Positions 12,001 through 20,035 of a DNA stretch of 33,055 bases are shown in pieces (within the stretch, counting starts at the first letter, position 1; each line of letters starts with the position of its first letter). The position numbers and the translations under genes are program-made. The notes under the pieces are model-generated. The model was given only the letters and a program-made list of their open reading frames with translations. It made no database searches and was not told the origin of the DNA. Source of the stretch: Schoenoplectus triqueter. Lineage: Eukaryota > Streptophyta > Magnoliopsida > Poales > Cyperaceae. The stretch covers positions 1-33,055 of the forward strand of contig CAXKVV010001388.1 of the NCBI GenBank assembly GCA_964058805.1. The letters are read 5' to 3'.

Positions 12001-13842
12001 CCTGTGCCCGATCGATCCGAGCGCAAGGTTTGCATTTGACTCACACAGATTTGGGCTTTAAATGCTTTTTCCACATATTTGGGCTTTAAATGCTATTAAG
12101 TCAAACACAAGGTTTGCATTTGGCGCACACAGATTTGGGCTTTAAATGCTTTTTCCACCTTTTTTACAAAACATATCAATAACCCATTGCATACGTCACA
12201 TCAATATCATAATGCTAATTAAAATTGAGAATGAAATGTAGTAATAATGTGGGTAAATTGGAAAAATAAGATTGCTTAATAAACAAGGCTACAGTATCGT
12301 GTACTATAATTGTAACATTCTTACGATTAGCATTGTTAAATAAGAATTATACACATGAATTATGAAATTGCAGTCTTACCTCTAACTCCAAAGCAGTAAC
12401 GAATTGAAAGTAGTGCAAAAACACGCACCGAACTACGATGAGTACAAACCATGTTATCATCATATGTAGAGGCGGATCTAAATTTCAGTACCGATGTGCA
12501 ATGTTGTAATGTTTTTTCATTAAAATACTACATATACTCAGAAATAGGAGTGCACAAAATATTCGTAGCTCGTGGCTCGCTCGTGTTCGACTCGTCTGCA
12601 GCTCGTTAAGTAACAAGACGAGTTCGAATTATCACCAACTCGGCTCGTTCAACTAGCGATCATCGTCTTCATTGCTGATACTTAGACGTAGTAAATGTAA
12701 TATATCTCATTTTTATACCAACTGTCGATACTTTCCTTCTGACTGACTCAACATTTGGTCAAATCAATCTCATCAGTTTTTATCACTATCTCAATTTCAA
12801 TTAACAAAGCAAAGGAATAGCTTTGAGGCAAGTGAGTACACTAGCTGCCTGCATTGCTGTACGAGATCAAACTTTTTGAATAGTTTTTCACAGGCGGTAA
12901 TATTTTTTTATAGTCGTAAGTCATTATGAAAGGACACTATTAATGAAAAGGAAGTTTGAATTTGACTTTTGCTAGCCAGATCAAAATGAGTTACCTGCTT
13001 ATATCAGATACTGTTGCTAAAGCCGTCACTTGCGATTCACTCTTTAGGAGTGACGCAAGTAATAAATATAATATGTCTCCATCACTCTTCCATCTCTGCT
13101 CTACAAGACTACAACTACACTGCTCTCCATCGACAATTACCGTTGCTCCTTATTAACTTTATCTCGTTTTCTTTTCTCCCCTTCTCTCTGCTCTAAACTG
13201 TCACCAGATCACCGGCCACTGCAATTCAATGAGTCAGCTCGAGCTAACTCGACTAAAACGAGACGAGCTCGAGTTACTGGTTTTAGCTTGTGACCAGAGG
13301 TCATAATGAGCTGGCTCATCTCGCTAATATGCCGAGACGAGTTCGAATTATATCCAACTCGTTCGTAGCTCGTCTCGTGATCAGCCCTACTCAGAAATTG
13401 TCCCCCATATATTTTTTTTTGAAGTTTATATACAGTTGATCCCCATACATTTCAAAACAAAAAAAAAAACACTATATATATAAATTGGGAGACTATTAAA
13501 TTTTATATATTTATATGTTGACCCCATAGTTCGAAAGTCTTGTCTCCTCCCCTGATCATATGCATACAAAGTAGTAAAAGCATAAGAAATTACCAGGTCC
13601 CTGAAAAGCTTTCCACCATTGACCGGGTAGGGATCAGACAATAACCCAGAGAATCCCCTAAAATCTCCCCCATTTCGCGAGAAAACGGCGCTGGGGAGAA
13701 AGCAGTGGTGAGGTCGCCGAGCTAGATCGAACCATTCATTCCTGTGCCCGATCAATCCGAGCGCGCGAACCGAGACGGGATAACTGCCGAATCGGCACAG
13801 TAGAAGCTGACGAGCGCCAATCAGCCTTGAAGCTGCCTTCAT
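90..13842 (-). CDS. ATM3: Mitochondrial ABC half-transporter ATM3 (ABCB25 type), 3' end outside window
   Basis: Inner-membrane half-transporter of the ABCB7/Atm1 family. In plants it exports a glutathione-linked sulfur compound and supports cytosolic Fe-S and molybdenum-cofactor assembly (family knowledge). Exons on the minus strand, 5' to 3': 13842-13594, 9104-8868, 8772-8586, 8476-8415, 8191-8148, 7568-7466, 7343-7236, 7153-7070, 6967-6907, 6762-6617, 5702-5586, 5280-5195, 4848-4760, 1536-1481, 1004-924, 708-643, 566-474, 376-312, 225-90. All have GT-AG borders and matching phases, giving 690 codons. Residues 1-83 form an Arg-rich, Ser-rich targeting sequence starting [17 protein letters not shown]. 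The transmembrane domain spans about 140-465. Walker A (GTSGSGKST) is split across the 4848-4760 and 1536-1481 exons; the Q-loop VVPQDT ends at 570; LSGGEKQR is at 624-631; [11 protein letters not shown] at 645-655; H-loop His near 680. The frame is open upstream of 13842 to another ATG at 14079; I chose 13842 for its presequence character. The final exon is off the left edge. Confidence 0.96.
1788..2804. mobile_element. Solo LTR in ATM3 intron 13
   Basis: A 1017-bp segment begins TGATATGTCC and ends GTCGTATCA, so it has TG...CA termini. It is flanked by the perfect 5-bp direct repeat AGTTT (1783-1787 and 2805-2809). No gag, pol or primer-binding site lies next to it, so it reads as a solo LTR left by LTR-LTR recombination. 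TATA-like words (near 1946 and 2134 on the plus strand) and an AATAAA near 2776 suggest plus-strand orientation, but this is not decisive. The superfamily is not identified. Confidence 0.8.
2205..2282 (+). repeat. 39-bp tandem duplication inside the solo LTR
   Basis: Two back-to-back 39-bp units (2205-2243 and 2244-2282) rich in CTCTC followed by a TGTGTCTATTATG core. A third, partial occurrence of the core lies near 2398-2413. This is an internal expansion of the LTR. The short open frame across it is a by-product of the unit length being a multiple of three. Confidence 0.8.
2810..3016. mobile_element. Fold-back MITE
   Basis: The two halves are long imperfect inverted repeats. The left arm contains ACTTATAGATTGATA and ATTATCATTTGA; the right arm carries their reverse complements, meeting around 2905-2930 at a CATCAAAGACC / GGTCTTTGATG pair. 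Total length is about 207 bp with no coding content, typical of a hairpin-forming MITE. The solo LTR inserted at or next to its left end, so I could not define the MITE's own target duplication or its superfamily. Confidence 0.75.
3104..4182. mobile_element. hAT-like non-autonomous element, family B (copy B2)
   Basis: It starts CATAGAAGTT and ends AACTTCTATG, a perfect 10-bp terminal inverted repeat. The flanking 8-mers ATCCTTTT (3096-3103) and ATCCTTCC (4183-4190) match at 6 of 8 positions, consistent with an aged 8-bp target duplication. Subterminal regions (about 3125-3190 and 4010-4170) are full of GTATCG/CGATAC words. Both ends are homologous to the element at 10326-11341, in the opposite orientation. 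There is no transposase. A smaller MITE (3614-3781) is nested inside. The hAT-like assignment rests on the 8-bp duplication and the subterminal repeats. Confidence 0.75.
3614..3781. mobile_element. Small hAT-like MITE nested in element B2
   Basis: A 168-bp segment begins TAGGGGCAGATGTAAG and ends TTCGTCCCTG. Flanking 8-mers CATGAGAG (3606-3613) and CATGTGAG (3782-3789) match at 7 of 8 positions. Near the right end is a small inverted repeat GGGGTCAACTGACCCC. Short imperfect TAGGG/CAGGG ends plus an 8-bp duplication fit a hAT-type MITE. Confidence 0.7.
6018..6592 (+). mobile_element. LINE-mobilised retroposon with internal VNTR, in ATM3 intron 10
   Basis: A 575-bp insert is bounded by the perfect 14-bp direct repeat AATAAAGCAAGAAG (6004-6017 and 6593-6606). 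It ends in an A-rich tail (CAAAAAATAAAA) directly before the right repeat, the hallmark of target-primed reverse transcription. The 5' part is GC-rich, with a GGGGGGAAAG repeat and GAAACCCTAGCC, which looks like a plant 5' leader. The middle is a VNTR (6174-6287) followed by a second Ser/Thr/Pro-type GC-rich repeat (6297-6360). The 3' part is T-rich, with TTGTAAATT words and GTTGTTGCCTCCCC before the tail, resembling plant L1-type LINE 3' ends. No reverse transcriptase is present. Most likely a deleted LINE or a processed transcript. It lies antisense to ATM3. Confidence 0.7.
6174..6287 (+). repeat. 27-bp VNTR, four units
   Basis: Units start at 6174, 6201, 6228 (33 bp, with a 6-bp internal expansion) and 6261, each built on CGTGTACAGCGCCTCCACCT. 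Flanking GTACAGC words (near 6158) suggest a degenerate earlier unit. Because units are multiples of three, both strands read as short low-complexity open frames; I do not treat these as genes. Confidence 0.85.
8057..8120 (-). pseudogene. Partial tandem duplicate of ATM3 exon 5
   Basis: The stretch repeats the neighbouring 8121-8191 segment, which contains real exon 5 (8148-8191) and its donor. The copy keeps the first 30 bases of the exon ([10 protein letters not shown]), but the last 14 are replaced by ATTGTAG, identical to the exon 5 acceptor region, before a GTATTGG donor-like word. No AG lies immediately upstream in the transcript direction, so it is probably not spliced in. It reads as a small duplication with a switched junction. 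Confidence 0.75.
9759..11652. mobile_element. hAT-like element A, copy 1 (nested in C)
   Basis: It starts TAGGAGTGCACAA and ends TGATCAGCCCTA, with the perfect 8-bp target duplication CTCAGAAA (9751-9758, 11653-11660). Subterminal zones are dense in AGCTCG/CGAGCT and CTCGT words, as in many plant hAT elements. Net length is about 870 bp once the B insertion is removed. No transposase is seen. The second-duplicate equivalent is 12545-13389. Confidence 0.82.
10326..11341. mobile_element. hAT-like element B1 (innermost, nested in A, copy 1 only)
   Basis: It starts CATAGAATTTAG and ends CAACTACTATG, flanked by the perfect 8-bp repeat GTCTCCAT (10318-10325 and 11342-11349). The other duplicate has a single GTCTCCAT at 13075-13082, an intact empty site. 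Subterminal regions (about 10334-10490 and 11255-11330) are arrays of GTATCG/CGATAC words. Both ends match B2 at 3104-4182 inverted. The interior is AT-rich without a credible reading frame. Confidence 0.88.
11854..12024 (-). pseudogene. Duplicated ATM3 exon 1 fragment
   Basis: A 171-bp copy of codons 27-83 of ATM3 exon 1 (compare 13594-13764), still open and in the same frame, with the donor CTG|GTAATT kept. It has lost the start codon and the first 26 codons because the duplication broke inside exon 1. Several substitutions separate it from the real exon (for example LFRDL is here LSRDL). It lies within intron 1, and no convincing splice acceptor precedes it. Confidence 0.9.
12025..12092. 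repeat. Duplication junction filler with partial repeats
   Basis: Between the two duplicates lie 68 bp made of one longer and one shorter partial copy of the unit's own beginning (AAGGTTTGCATTTGACTC ... TTTGGGCTTTAAATG). Together with the true start at 12093 this gives three overlapping starts in about 130 bp. Such stuttered junctions suggest template switching during the duplication. Confidence 0.8.
12467..13554. mobile_element. hAT-like element C, copy 2
   Basis: Duplicate of 9680-11814 with the same ends and the ATCATATG target duplication (12459-12466, 13555-13562). Length is 1088 bp including nested element A. Confidence 0.8.
12545..13389. mobile_element. hAT-like element A, copy 2 (uninterrupted)
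   Basis: 845 bp, from TAGGAGTGCACAA to the terminal CCCTA, flanked by CTCAGAAA (12537-12544, 13390-13397). This copy gives the undisrupted form of the family, including the empty B target at 13075-13082. Confidence 0.82.
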
Positions 13843-14850
13843 CAGTGGGAAAAACAGGAATTTGGAGTAAAAATAGGAATTTGTTTTTCTTTTTTTATCC
13901 GCCTCTCTTTTGTGGTACTTTTTGGGGAAATTTTTGGGATATTTCTTCGTTCGTTTGTGATTGAGGTCAATGAGCTGCCTGCGCTGCGCGGCGCGCCCTT
14001 GTCCTTTATGCGTTTTTGAGGAGTCGGGTTTGGAATCCGTATTGGATCGGATGTGGGTTGTGATGAATTCGTTATCCAAATTAATCGCAGGTCAAAATCA
14101 TTCTACTGAATTATCTAATTTTAATTTAAATCATATTTAATCCCGTTAATTTGGACATCACAGAAACGCAATCACGCTGATCTGAGTTTATTGATCTTTA
14201 CAGTAATTTTTCTTAAGACTAGATAACGAGATAAAAAATATAGATAATGCTGAAAGTCTGAATGATTTTCGTTATTTTATTTTGAAAACTTTTCAAATAC
14301 TAAACTGTGTTGTATATCTGTATGTGTTTGTGTAACATTTACCGACTTAAATGAAGTAGTTTTCATATCCTTGATCCAATCAACGTATACCATCTTAATG
14401 ATGTGTAAATATAATCCAAATAGTCAACTGAAAGGTGGCTAGTTGTTTTGTGGCCAACGGATTTTCTATCAGCCAATAGCCAATTCATTTATCATGACTA
14501 ATTATTTAATAATATGGTTGGCCAATTCATTTGAAATGGCCAAATGTTTTATAAAAATAACAAAATGTTGTTTTATAACATTCTTCTCCGTTTAAAATGG
14601 AGACATCCATTTGGTTAATATTTTCTATGAAACAAAATTTACAATCATTTATGTATTTATTTTTTACAATTATACATGTGTTTAGTTGTATTTTCGGAGA
14701 TCAATAGCTTTGTAATATTAAATTATAATTTTATAAAATTTAGACCATCACTAAATCATGAAAATTATAAATGTGCATTTACACATTATGGACTCAATTC
14801 TTATGACATATATTTTAATCAATTGAAATTTTATAATTTAATATATAACT
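13843..14850. other. Upstream region of ATM3 and intergenic DNA
   Basis: The first 150-250 bases left of the start codon (13843-14010) are mixed GC, including a GC-rich stretch near 13977-13996, and are the likely 5' leader and promoter of ATM3. I saw no convincing TATA box on the minus strand. From about 14080 the sequence turns strongly AT-rich with no supportable gene. Confidence 0.5.
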
Positions 14851-15255
14851 AAAATTGGGTTATGGTGTTATGCATAATACATATCATCTATCTGCTATGG
14901 ATCGTTTCTTCATTCTCAAAGTCTAAACGATCGATCTGAATCACTCAACATAATTTACATATAAAAATTTAATTGGTGATCAAATTTTATATTTTTATAA
15001 GATTTTTTTACTATTTTTAAATAGTTAGAAAATCACTTGATTTAATTATTGTCAGCCGTTCAAAAAAATATTTTTTAATTATCTAAATGATAAAAAATTC
15101 TAAAAAAAATATAAAATCTTGCCCCAACTAGATTTCATATTGAAATCATTTTAAACGGTTTGAATCGACCATTTAGATTTTGAGAAATGAGAACGAAAAA
15201 GCGATCCATAACACAGCGGTGATTTGTGCTATACATAACACTATATCCCAACCCT
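14851..15255. mobile_element. Long-TIR MITE (about 405 bp)
   Basis: The left end (TTGGGTTATGGTGTTATG) and the reverse complement of the right end (TTGGGATATAGTGTTATG) match. The similarity continues inward for about 100 bases, through ATGGATCG and TTCTCA words, as imperfect long terminal inverted repeats. Flanking 8-mers ATATAACT (14843-14850) and ATATAATT (15256-15263) match at 7 of 8. No coding content. Superfamily undecided between Mutator-like and hAT-like. Confidence 0.65.
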
Positions 15256-15479
15256 ATATAATTATATTATATTATATATATATATATGACAAAAAATTCA
15301 AATTAATTTAGTAATTAAATTAGTTAATTTCAACAGTTTGACCGACCAAATCTCTGCCATATTGTTAAGTGGGTCATACACGTTTCTATTCCTCTGATTT
15401 TCATATTGTCTTTGTCAATTATTGATCCGATCTGACAGTTAATCTAATTCAATCTGACTTGATATGATCTGAAGATAAA

Positions 15480-15836
15480 TAAATCAGGTATGAATTTAAT
15501 TTTTTTTATCCGAATCGGGTTGGATCGGGTTCAGATCAACCCGACCCGACCCCGATTAATTATATTTTTTGAAGTAATTTTGTGATTTAGTACTAATTAA
15601 AGCTTAAATATACACTAATTATACAGTAATTAAGATTAATTATAAATTAATTAATATTTTATTGCCTAAAATTATATAAAAATAATTAATAAATATTTAA
15701 TTATTTTACATGGATCGGATCGGATCGACTCATGACCCGTCGGATCAGGTATGAGTCAAAAAAATTTATCCAAATTTAATCGAATCAGATCAAAAAATAA
15801 AATAAATCCAAACCCAACCCGACCCACCCCTACATT
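15480..15836. repeat. Likely hAT-type repeat rich in CGGGTT/GATCGG words
   Basis: Repeated GGATCGG, CGGGTT and ACCCGACCC words lie near 15510-15555, 15712-15760 and 15810-15836, ending in CCCGACCCACCCCTA, a common terminal form of plant hAT elements. I could not find the matching left end or a target duplication, so the boundaries are approximate. Confidence 0.4.
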
Positions 15837-16068
15837 GTACCGTATGGTCTATATGCTAAACAAGTAATAACACGGGTGAATCTATGGTACTTATTAGCAG
15901 TAACAACCGTAGTAACATATGAACGGTTCGGAGATATTCGATGATTTCAAACATTTGTAATTTGAGTATAATTTAGAAATAATTTTTTTTATATAAAAAT
16001 GTAGAATATACATTATTAAAATTCAAAATGTTAGATATGTTAGAAGAATTATACAATTAGGATTTTAA

Positions 16069-16362
16069 AAGAGGTAGCAATCAGACAGGTCGGCTCGGGG
16101 TTCAGATAGGTTGGATCATATTAGTTTGACATTTTGAAAGAAATCGAATCTGATCGAGTTAGATTAGATCAATTTATATATTGTGTTTTTTCATATTTTT
16201 AATTGATTTCGATTAGATTGTAAGTCATTTGATCTCAGATCAGATCAGAACAAATTTGATTCAGGGATTAATTTGATTTTATTAAAAAAGTCAAATCAGG
16301 ACGAGTTCAAATCCGAACGGATCAAACGGATTTTTTGAATTAGATCAGGTTCCACACCTCTG
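16069..16362. mobile_element. hAT-like MITE (294 bp)
   Basis: It starts AAGAGGTAGCAATCAG and ends CCACACCTCTG. The right end reversed is CAGAGGTG, a standard hAT terminus. Flanking 8-mers GATTTTAA (16061-16068) and AATTTTAA (16363-16370) match at 7 of 8. The interior is rich in GATCAGATC-type words. Non-coding. Confidence 0.68.
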
Positions 16363-16915
16363 AATTTTAAAGACCTAAACACGTATATGCTCACAGAAAA
16401 TTGGATTACAGAAAAAGAGAGGTTTGATTATACGTTTGGATCATATTAAATAAAAAGAAAAGAATTAAACTCTTTCCTGGGCCTCACCGTACCTAGCTTG
16501 CTAGGAACTAGGCAGCATCCATCTGTATCCATCGCGTCACTGTACAAAATTTTAAAATTATATTTTCTTTTAACTTTCTATACATACAGTAACGCACTCT
16601 AAATGGTCTGGAATCATTTCTTTAATTTTAGGAAAAGGAAAAATAACTTTTGCAGATAGGAGAATAATTACGGGTTGTTTTAGATGGTCCGAACAAGATT
16701 AAAAAAAAATCAGACTAGATATTAATGTAAGATGATATAAAATTGAGTGGTGGATTCCACTGGCTTTATTTTTCACTTTTTCAGCATCTGACAGTCACTA
16801 CTGGCACTATCAAGCTACGATCGCAGAACAAAGAATGGACCCAACACTGCCGTGCATAGTCCAGGCGCTGCGTGCGGCGACCCCCACCTCCACCCCCGCT
16901 GCCTCCTCCCGGACG

Positions 16916-16941
16916 CAATCACAATCACAATCACAATCACA
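16916..16941 (+). repeat. (CAATCA)n microsatellite
   Basis: Just over four hexamer units of CAATCA. On either strand it reads as a low-complexity dipeptide run (TI or CD), which explains the apparent short frames here. Confidence 0.9.
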
Positions 16942-19223
16942 GCCGTCCTCTTCCTTGATTGGTCTTGCATCAACTGTCAATATATAACTGGTGTGATATG
17001 TACTTTGAAAGATGGTCGTTGGTCGAGCCAATTAATGACTTCTCACATGCAAAGGGTGAAAATGACAACTTCAAAACCTGAAATGATCGCCTCTTGCAAT
17101 ATCTCATCGACCCATGGCCGCTGTATTACAGATCCCTGACCTCTTCCCAACTGTTCAATATGAGGATTCTTTGTCCATTTCTGTTTTTGAGACAATAATA
17201 AATGATACGCAAGTACAAGTAATTTTCCTTATACATGTTTGAAAATCAATATTTATATCAAATTTAAGACGCTAGTGATAATCAAGTTAAAATATTGATT
17301 TTTTTTTCCAAAATGCACCTTAAAGTTAACTGTCAGACACCGGGTTGCTTGCCCTGAAGATTAATGTACCATCCAGACCAAGAAAAAGTGTTTTTTTTTT
17401 TGTTAGTAGGGGGAAGAGGTATGGACTGCGAGTTTGGTGCATTAGAAGGGGATTTTGACTGAGTTATTTTTTTGAAGGTGATCTTAGCTTAATGCCTGAT
17501 TTTCGTGAAAGAGATACAGATAAAGTTCTTTTCTTTGGCCGAATTTTTAACCAGTTTGTGTACGACCAGAGTTTATATATCAACAGACATGCAAATGGAA
17601 TGTAAAGGATAAAAACAAGTCGCAAGGCTGTTGCTAGGATAAAATTGATGAAAGGATCAGGACATGGGACATTCTCACCACTCATGCATTGGATCAGTCT
17701 ATGGGGCAATTCGATGGCACGAATGTTAGATGGAGCAGGTGGTAAAGCTAGGTGTACACAAATGCAGATTACACATTAGAAGCAGCAGGTGAGGAAAAAG
17801 ATGTGAGAGACGACCACCGCAATTGTCAGCGTCTTGTCGACTATCCGAGCACCTGGGGCGATGCCTACCAACTCTTGGGACGGGTGAGTTCATTATTTTT
17901 TCCTGATTTAGGAGCAAATTAAGTATCAGATGAGGTTTATTCTCATGACCACGACAGAGAGTAGATTATATGTATAAAAAAACCAAAAGTAATTATAAAG
18001 AAAAGAATGTGTTTGCAAAAAATAGTAGGACGCTATTTATGAATTAAGATCTCAGATTATTTGCCGTGTGAAGTATGTGGTTGAAACTTGCGATCATGTA
18101 ACAAGTTTCTCTGCCTGTTTGAACTTATGTCATTAATTTGGGAAGGATGAGATCCGGACGTGCCCCAATTTAATTGTTAAACTATTAAAATTGGTGAATT
18201 TAGACCTCCAATTCTGATCAAATTATTTGAATCAACCTCCAATAGAATTTTTAAACCAAAACTCGATTTTGTTACAGGTGGTTTTGATTTGACTCATCCA
18301 ATTTTGCAATTGAACAAGTTTTAAAAGCAGATCATGTCAGGATTGAATTCTGGCTTGGAAAAATGAAAAGATTCATTATATGGAGAATGTTCACGTTTCC
18401 AATCTTACTGATAGCAGGGGCGTGCAATGATATGAGGATATTTTTAGCCACCCAATCTATATGTAAGCATTGGGAGAAAGATCCTGAGATTGCAAAAAGG
18501 AGAAATAATATCTCATCAGCTCATCAGTTCTCTCTCTTTATAGTTATTGAAATTTTACAGTTATGATTTGGAACTTTAATGTAAGATTGATATTTTAATC
18601 TGTCTTGAATATCATTTTCTGTATATTAAATATTTGATGTTGATCCAAATAGAAACTGATGGATCTTTAAAAGGCTCTTCTCTTATATGAACTATTCCTT
18701 CTAAGATGGTTCTATGAATTTGGGTTCGCATTTCATATGAATCGTGGTACCGTGGGTTTGAGAAGTGAACCTCAGAGTTCCTTGAGAGCATATTGTAACA
18801 AGAAAACCCTGCAAGGGGGTCAAAATTTTCTTAGTACGGTGCTACATGCACAAAAATTGAGGCTTGATTTTTTTTCCAACTCATTCCATTTCTTATTTAA
18901 TTTAATTTTGTTAAATAAATTATTACTGGCATCTTTTTTTTAACAGAAAACTAAAAATTGTCTAACAATAGTTTATACGGCCGATGCAAAAAGCTATTCT
19001 GAACATGTCTTCTTATTGAACTCTGCAAGCATTTAGCATTCATCTTCCTCTTTTTACCCTACAGAAAGGCAAAATAATAAAATAATAAAAAATATATATA
19101 AATTACAATCTAAATAGGAAGAGCACAAATAATTAAAAAACAAAGAGGGATACACCAGTATTACGCAATTATTTGGACCTCCAACTATAACTATTTTTCT
19201 CATGGGTACTCTTGAAAATCATG
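16942..19223. other. Intergenic, no supportable gene
   Basis: AT-rich sequence with T-rich runs (for example 17391-17402) and several short frames with hydrophobic runs. None has an ATG in good context, introns with matching phases or a recognisable domain. I see nothing further in it. Confidence 0.5.
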
Positions 19224-19538
19224 TCATGTGGGTATGTAGCCGGCGGCAGGGAGCGTGGAGGTGTATGGGATCCGAGTGGTGCACTGGGAAATGTAAGGTT
19301 CTAACGCTCGGCCTAGAGTGATGATGGCTAGATTGGCAGATACGATCACCGTGAACACTCCAACAAGTATCAGAACAATCAATGCTGTCAGAAAGATACA
19401 ATCACCTGCCATATTGGGAACATCGATCCCTGATTCGGGACTTGAGAAGATACAATCAGCACCGTCATTCTCGTCATTGTCATCAGTATTAGTGCTTTGT
19501 GGGTTTTTGAGTAGCTTGGTAACTTCATCTGTATCCAT
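19224..19538 (-). CDS. Possible small single-span membrane protein, 104 aa
   Basis: I do not recognise the family. The frame starts with ATG in a strong plant context (AACAACAACATGG) and ends in TGA. The first 45 residues are acidic and polar (MDTDEVTKLLKN then an Asn/Asp/Glu-rich stretch). Residues about 47-73 form one clear hydrophobic helix (FLTALIVLILVGVFTVIVSA). The last 30 residues are short and Tyr/Thr/Pro-rich. A TATATATA tract lies roughly 85-105 bases upstream. This is compatible with a type III or tail-region membrane protein, cytosolic N-terminus likely. It could be a chance frame: there is no homology evidence, and it is isolated from other genes. Confidence 0.35.
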   Translation of the reverse strand: MDTDEVTKLLKNPQSTNTDDNDENDGADCIFSSPESGIDVPNMAGDCIFLTALIVLILVGVFTVIVSANLAIITLGRALEPYISQCTTRIPYTSTLPAAGYIPT

Positions 19539-19621
19539 GTTGTTGTTAATTCTGTGCTGCAAGCATTCAAATATCTGTCCAACTAATATTAAGCTATCTT
19601 ATGATGGATTTTCTAAATATA

Positions 19622-19642
19622 AACATATATATATATATATAA
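19622..19642 (-). promoter_or_regulatory. TATA-like tract upstream of the 104-aa frame
   Basis: A run of TA dinucleotides about 85-105 bases upstream of the candidate start at 19538. It may be a TATA element or simply a TA microsatellite. Confidence 0.25.
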
Positions 19643-19749
19643 GTGAACGGACTAATAATAAAATGACTTAGTGAAAATCTTTTTATCCCAAGCCAAAATC
19701 ACTCATACGTTTTTCCGTACAGCACCTATACAACACATATAATGTTATT

Positions 19750-20035
19750 GTTTTACTATTTAAATATTCATTTCACTTATCTAAATAACTAATTCATTTA
19801 TCTAAATATGTGAGACATATATATAAATAATCAAATCATTTTTTATTTCTCAAGGTTTTTCTTCTTTCATCTGTCACATGTATTTTCTCATACAATTCAT
19901 GTAATATTTATTTTATTTCTATCTAAATATCTAATTCATCTATCTAAATACCTAACTCATCTATCTAATATTTAATTCACTTATCTAAATATCTAACTCA
20001 TCTATCTAATATTTAATTCACTTATTTAAATTTAA
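19750..20035. repeat. Degenerate TATCTAA-type minisatellite
   Basis: Repeated words CTATCTAA, TTCACTTAT and CTAACTCAT. The clearest part is two adjacent 41-bp units beginning CTAACTCATCTATCTAATAT (about 19950-20030). AT-rich, non-coding. Confidence 0.65.

Larger units (their letters stand above)
9306..12024. repeat. Tandem segmental duplication, copy 1
   Basis: It begins CTATTAAGTCAAACACAAGG and ends GATCCGAGCGC, and is near-identical to 12093-13764. The extra length of copy 1 is one 1016-bp transposon insertion plus its 8-bp target duplication (10326-11349); without it the two copies agree in length to within a few tens of bases. It contains intron 1 sequence and a 171-bp fragment of exon 1. 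Confidence 0.93.
12093..13764. repeat. Tandem segmental duplication, copy 2
   Basis: Near-identical to 9306-12024 without the B1 transposon. It ends at GAGCGC inside the true exon 1 and is continuous with the gene's 5' end. It carries elements C and A with the same target duplications as copy 1, so both insertions predate the duplication. Confidence 0.93.

Noticed and set aside
13426..14079. A start for ATM3 at ATG 14079
   Set aside because: The frame is open, but residues before MKAAS are lysine- and asparagine-rich and unlike a mitochondrial presequence, while MKAASRL...LLLCR matches the known start of the family.
15340..15836. A fully bounded hAT element ending CCCCTA at 15836
   Set aside because: No left terminus or matching 8-bp duplication of CATTGTAC was found, so only the word-rich zone is reported.
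17464..17709. Minus-strand frame with a hydrophobic run
   Set aside because: It has no ATG at its start and no splice partner or known domain. Chance hydrophobic frames are common in AT-rich DNA.
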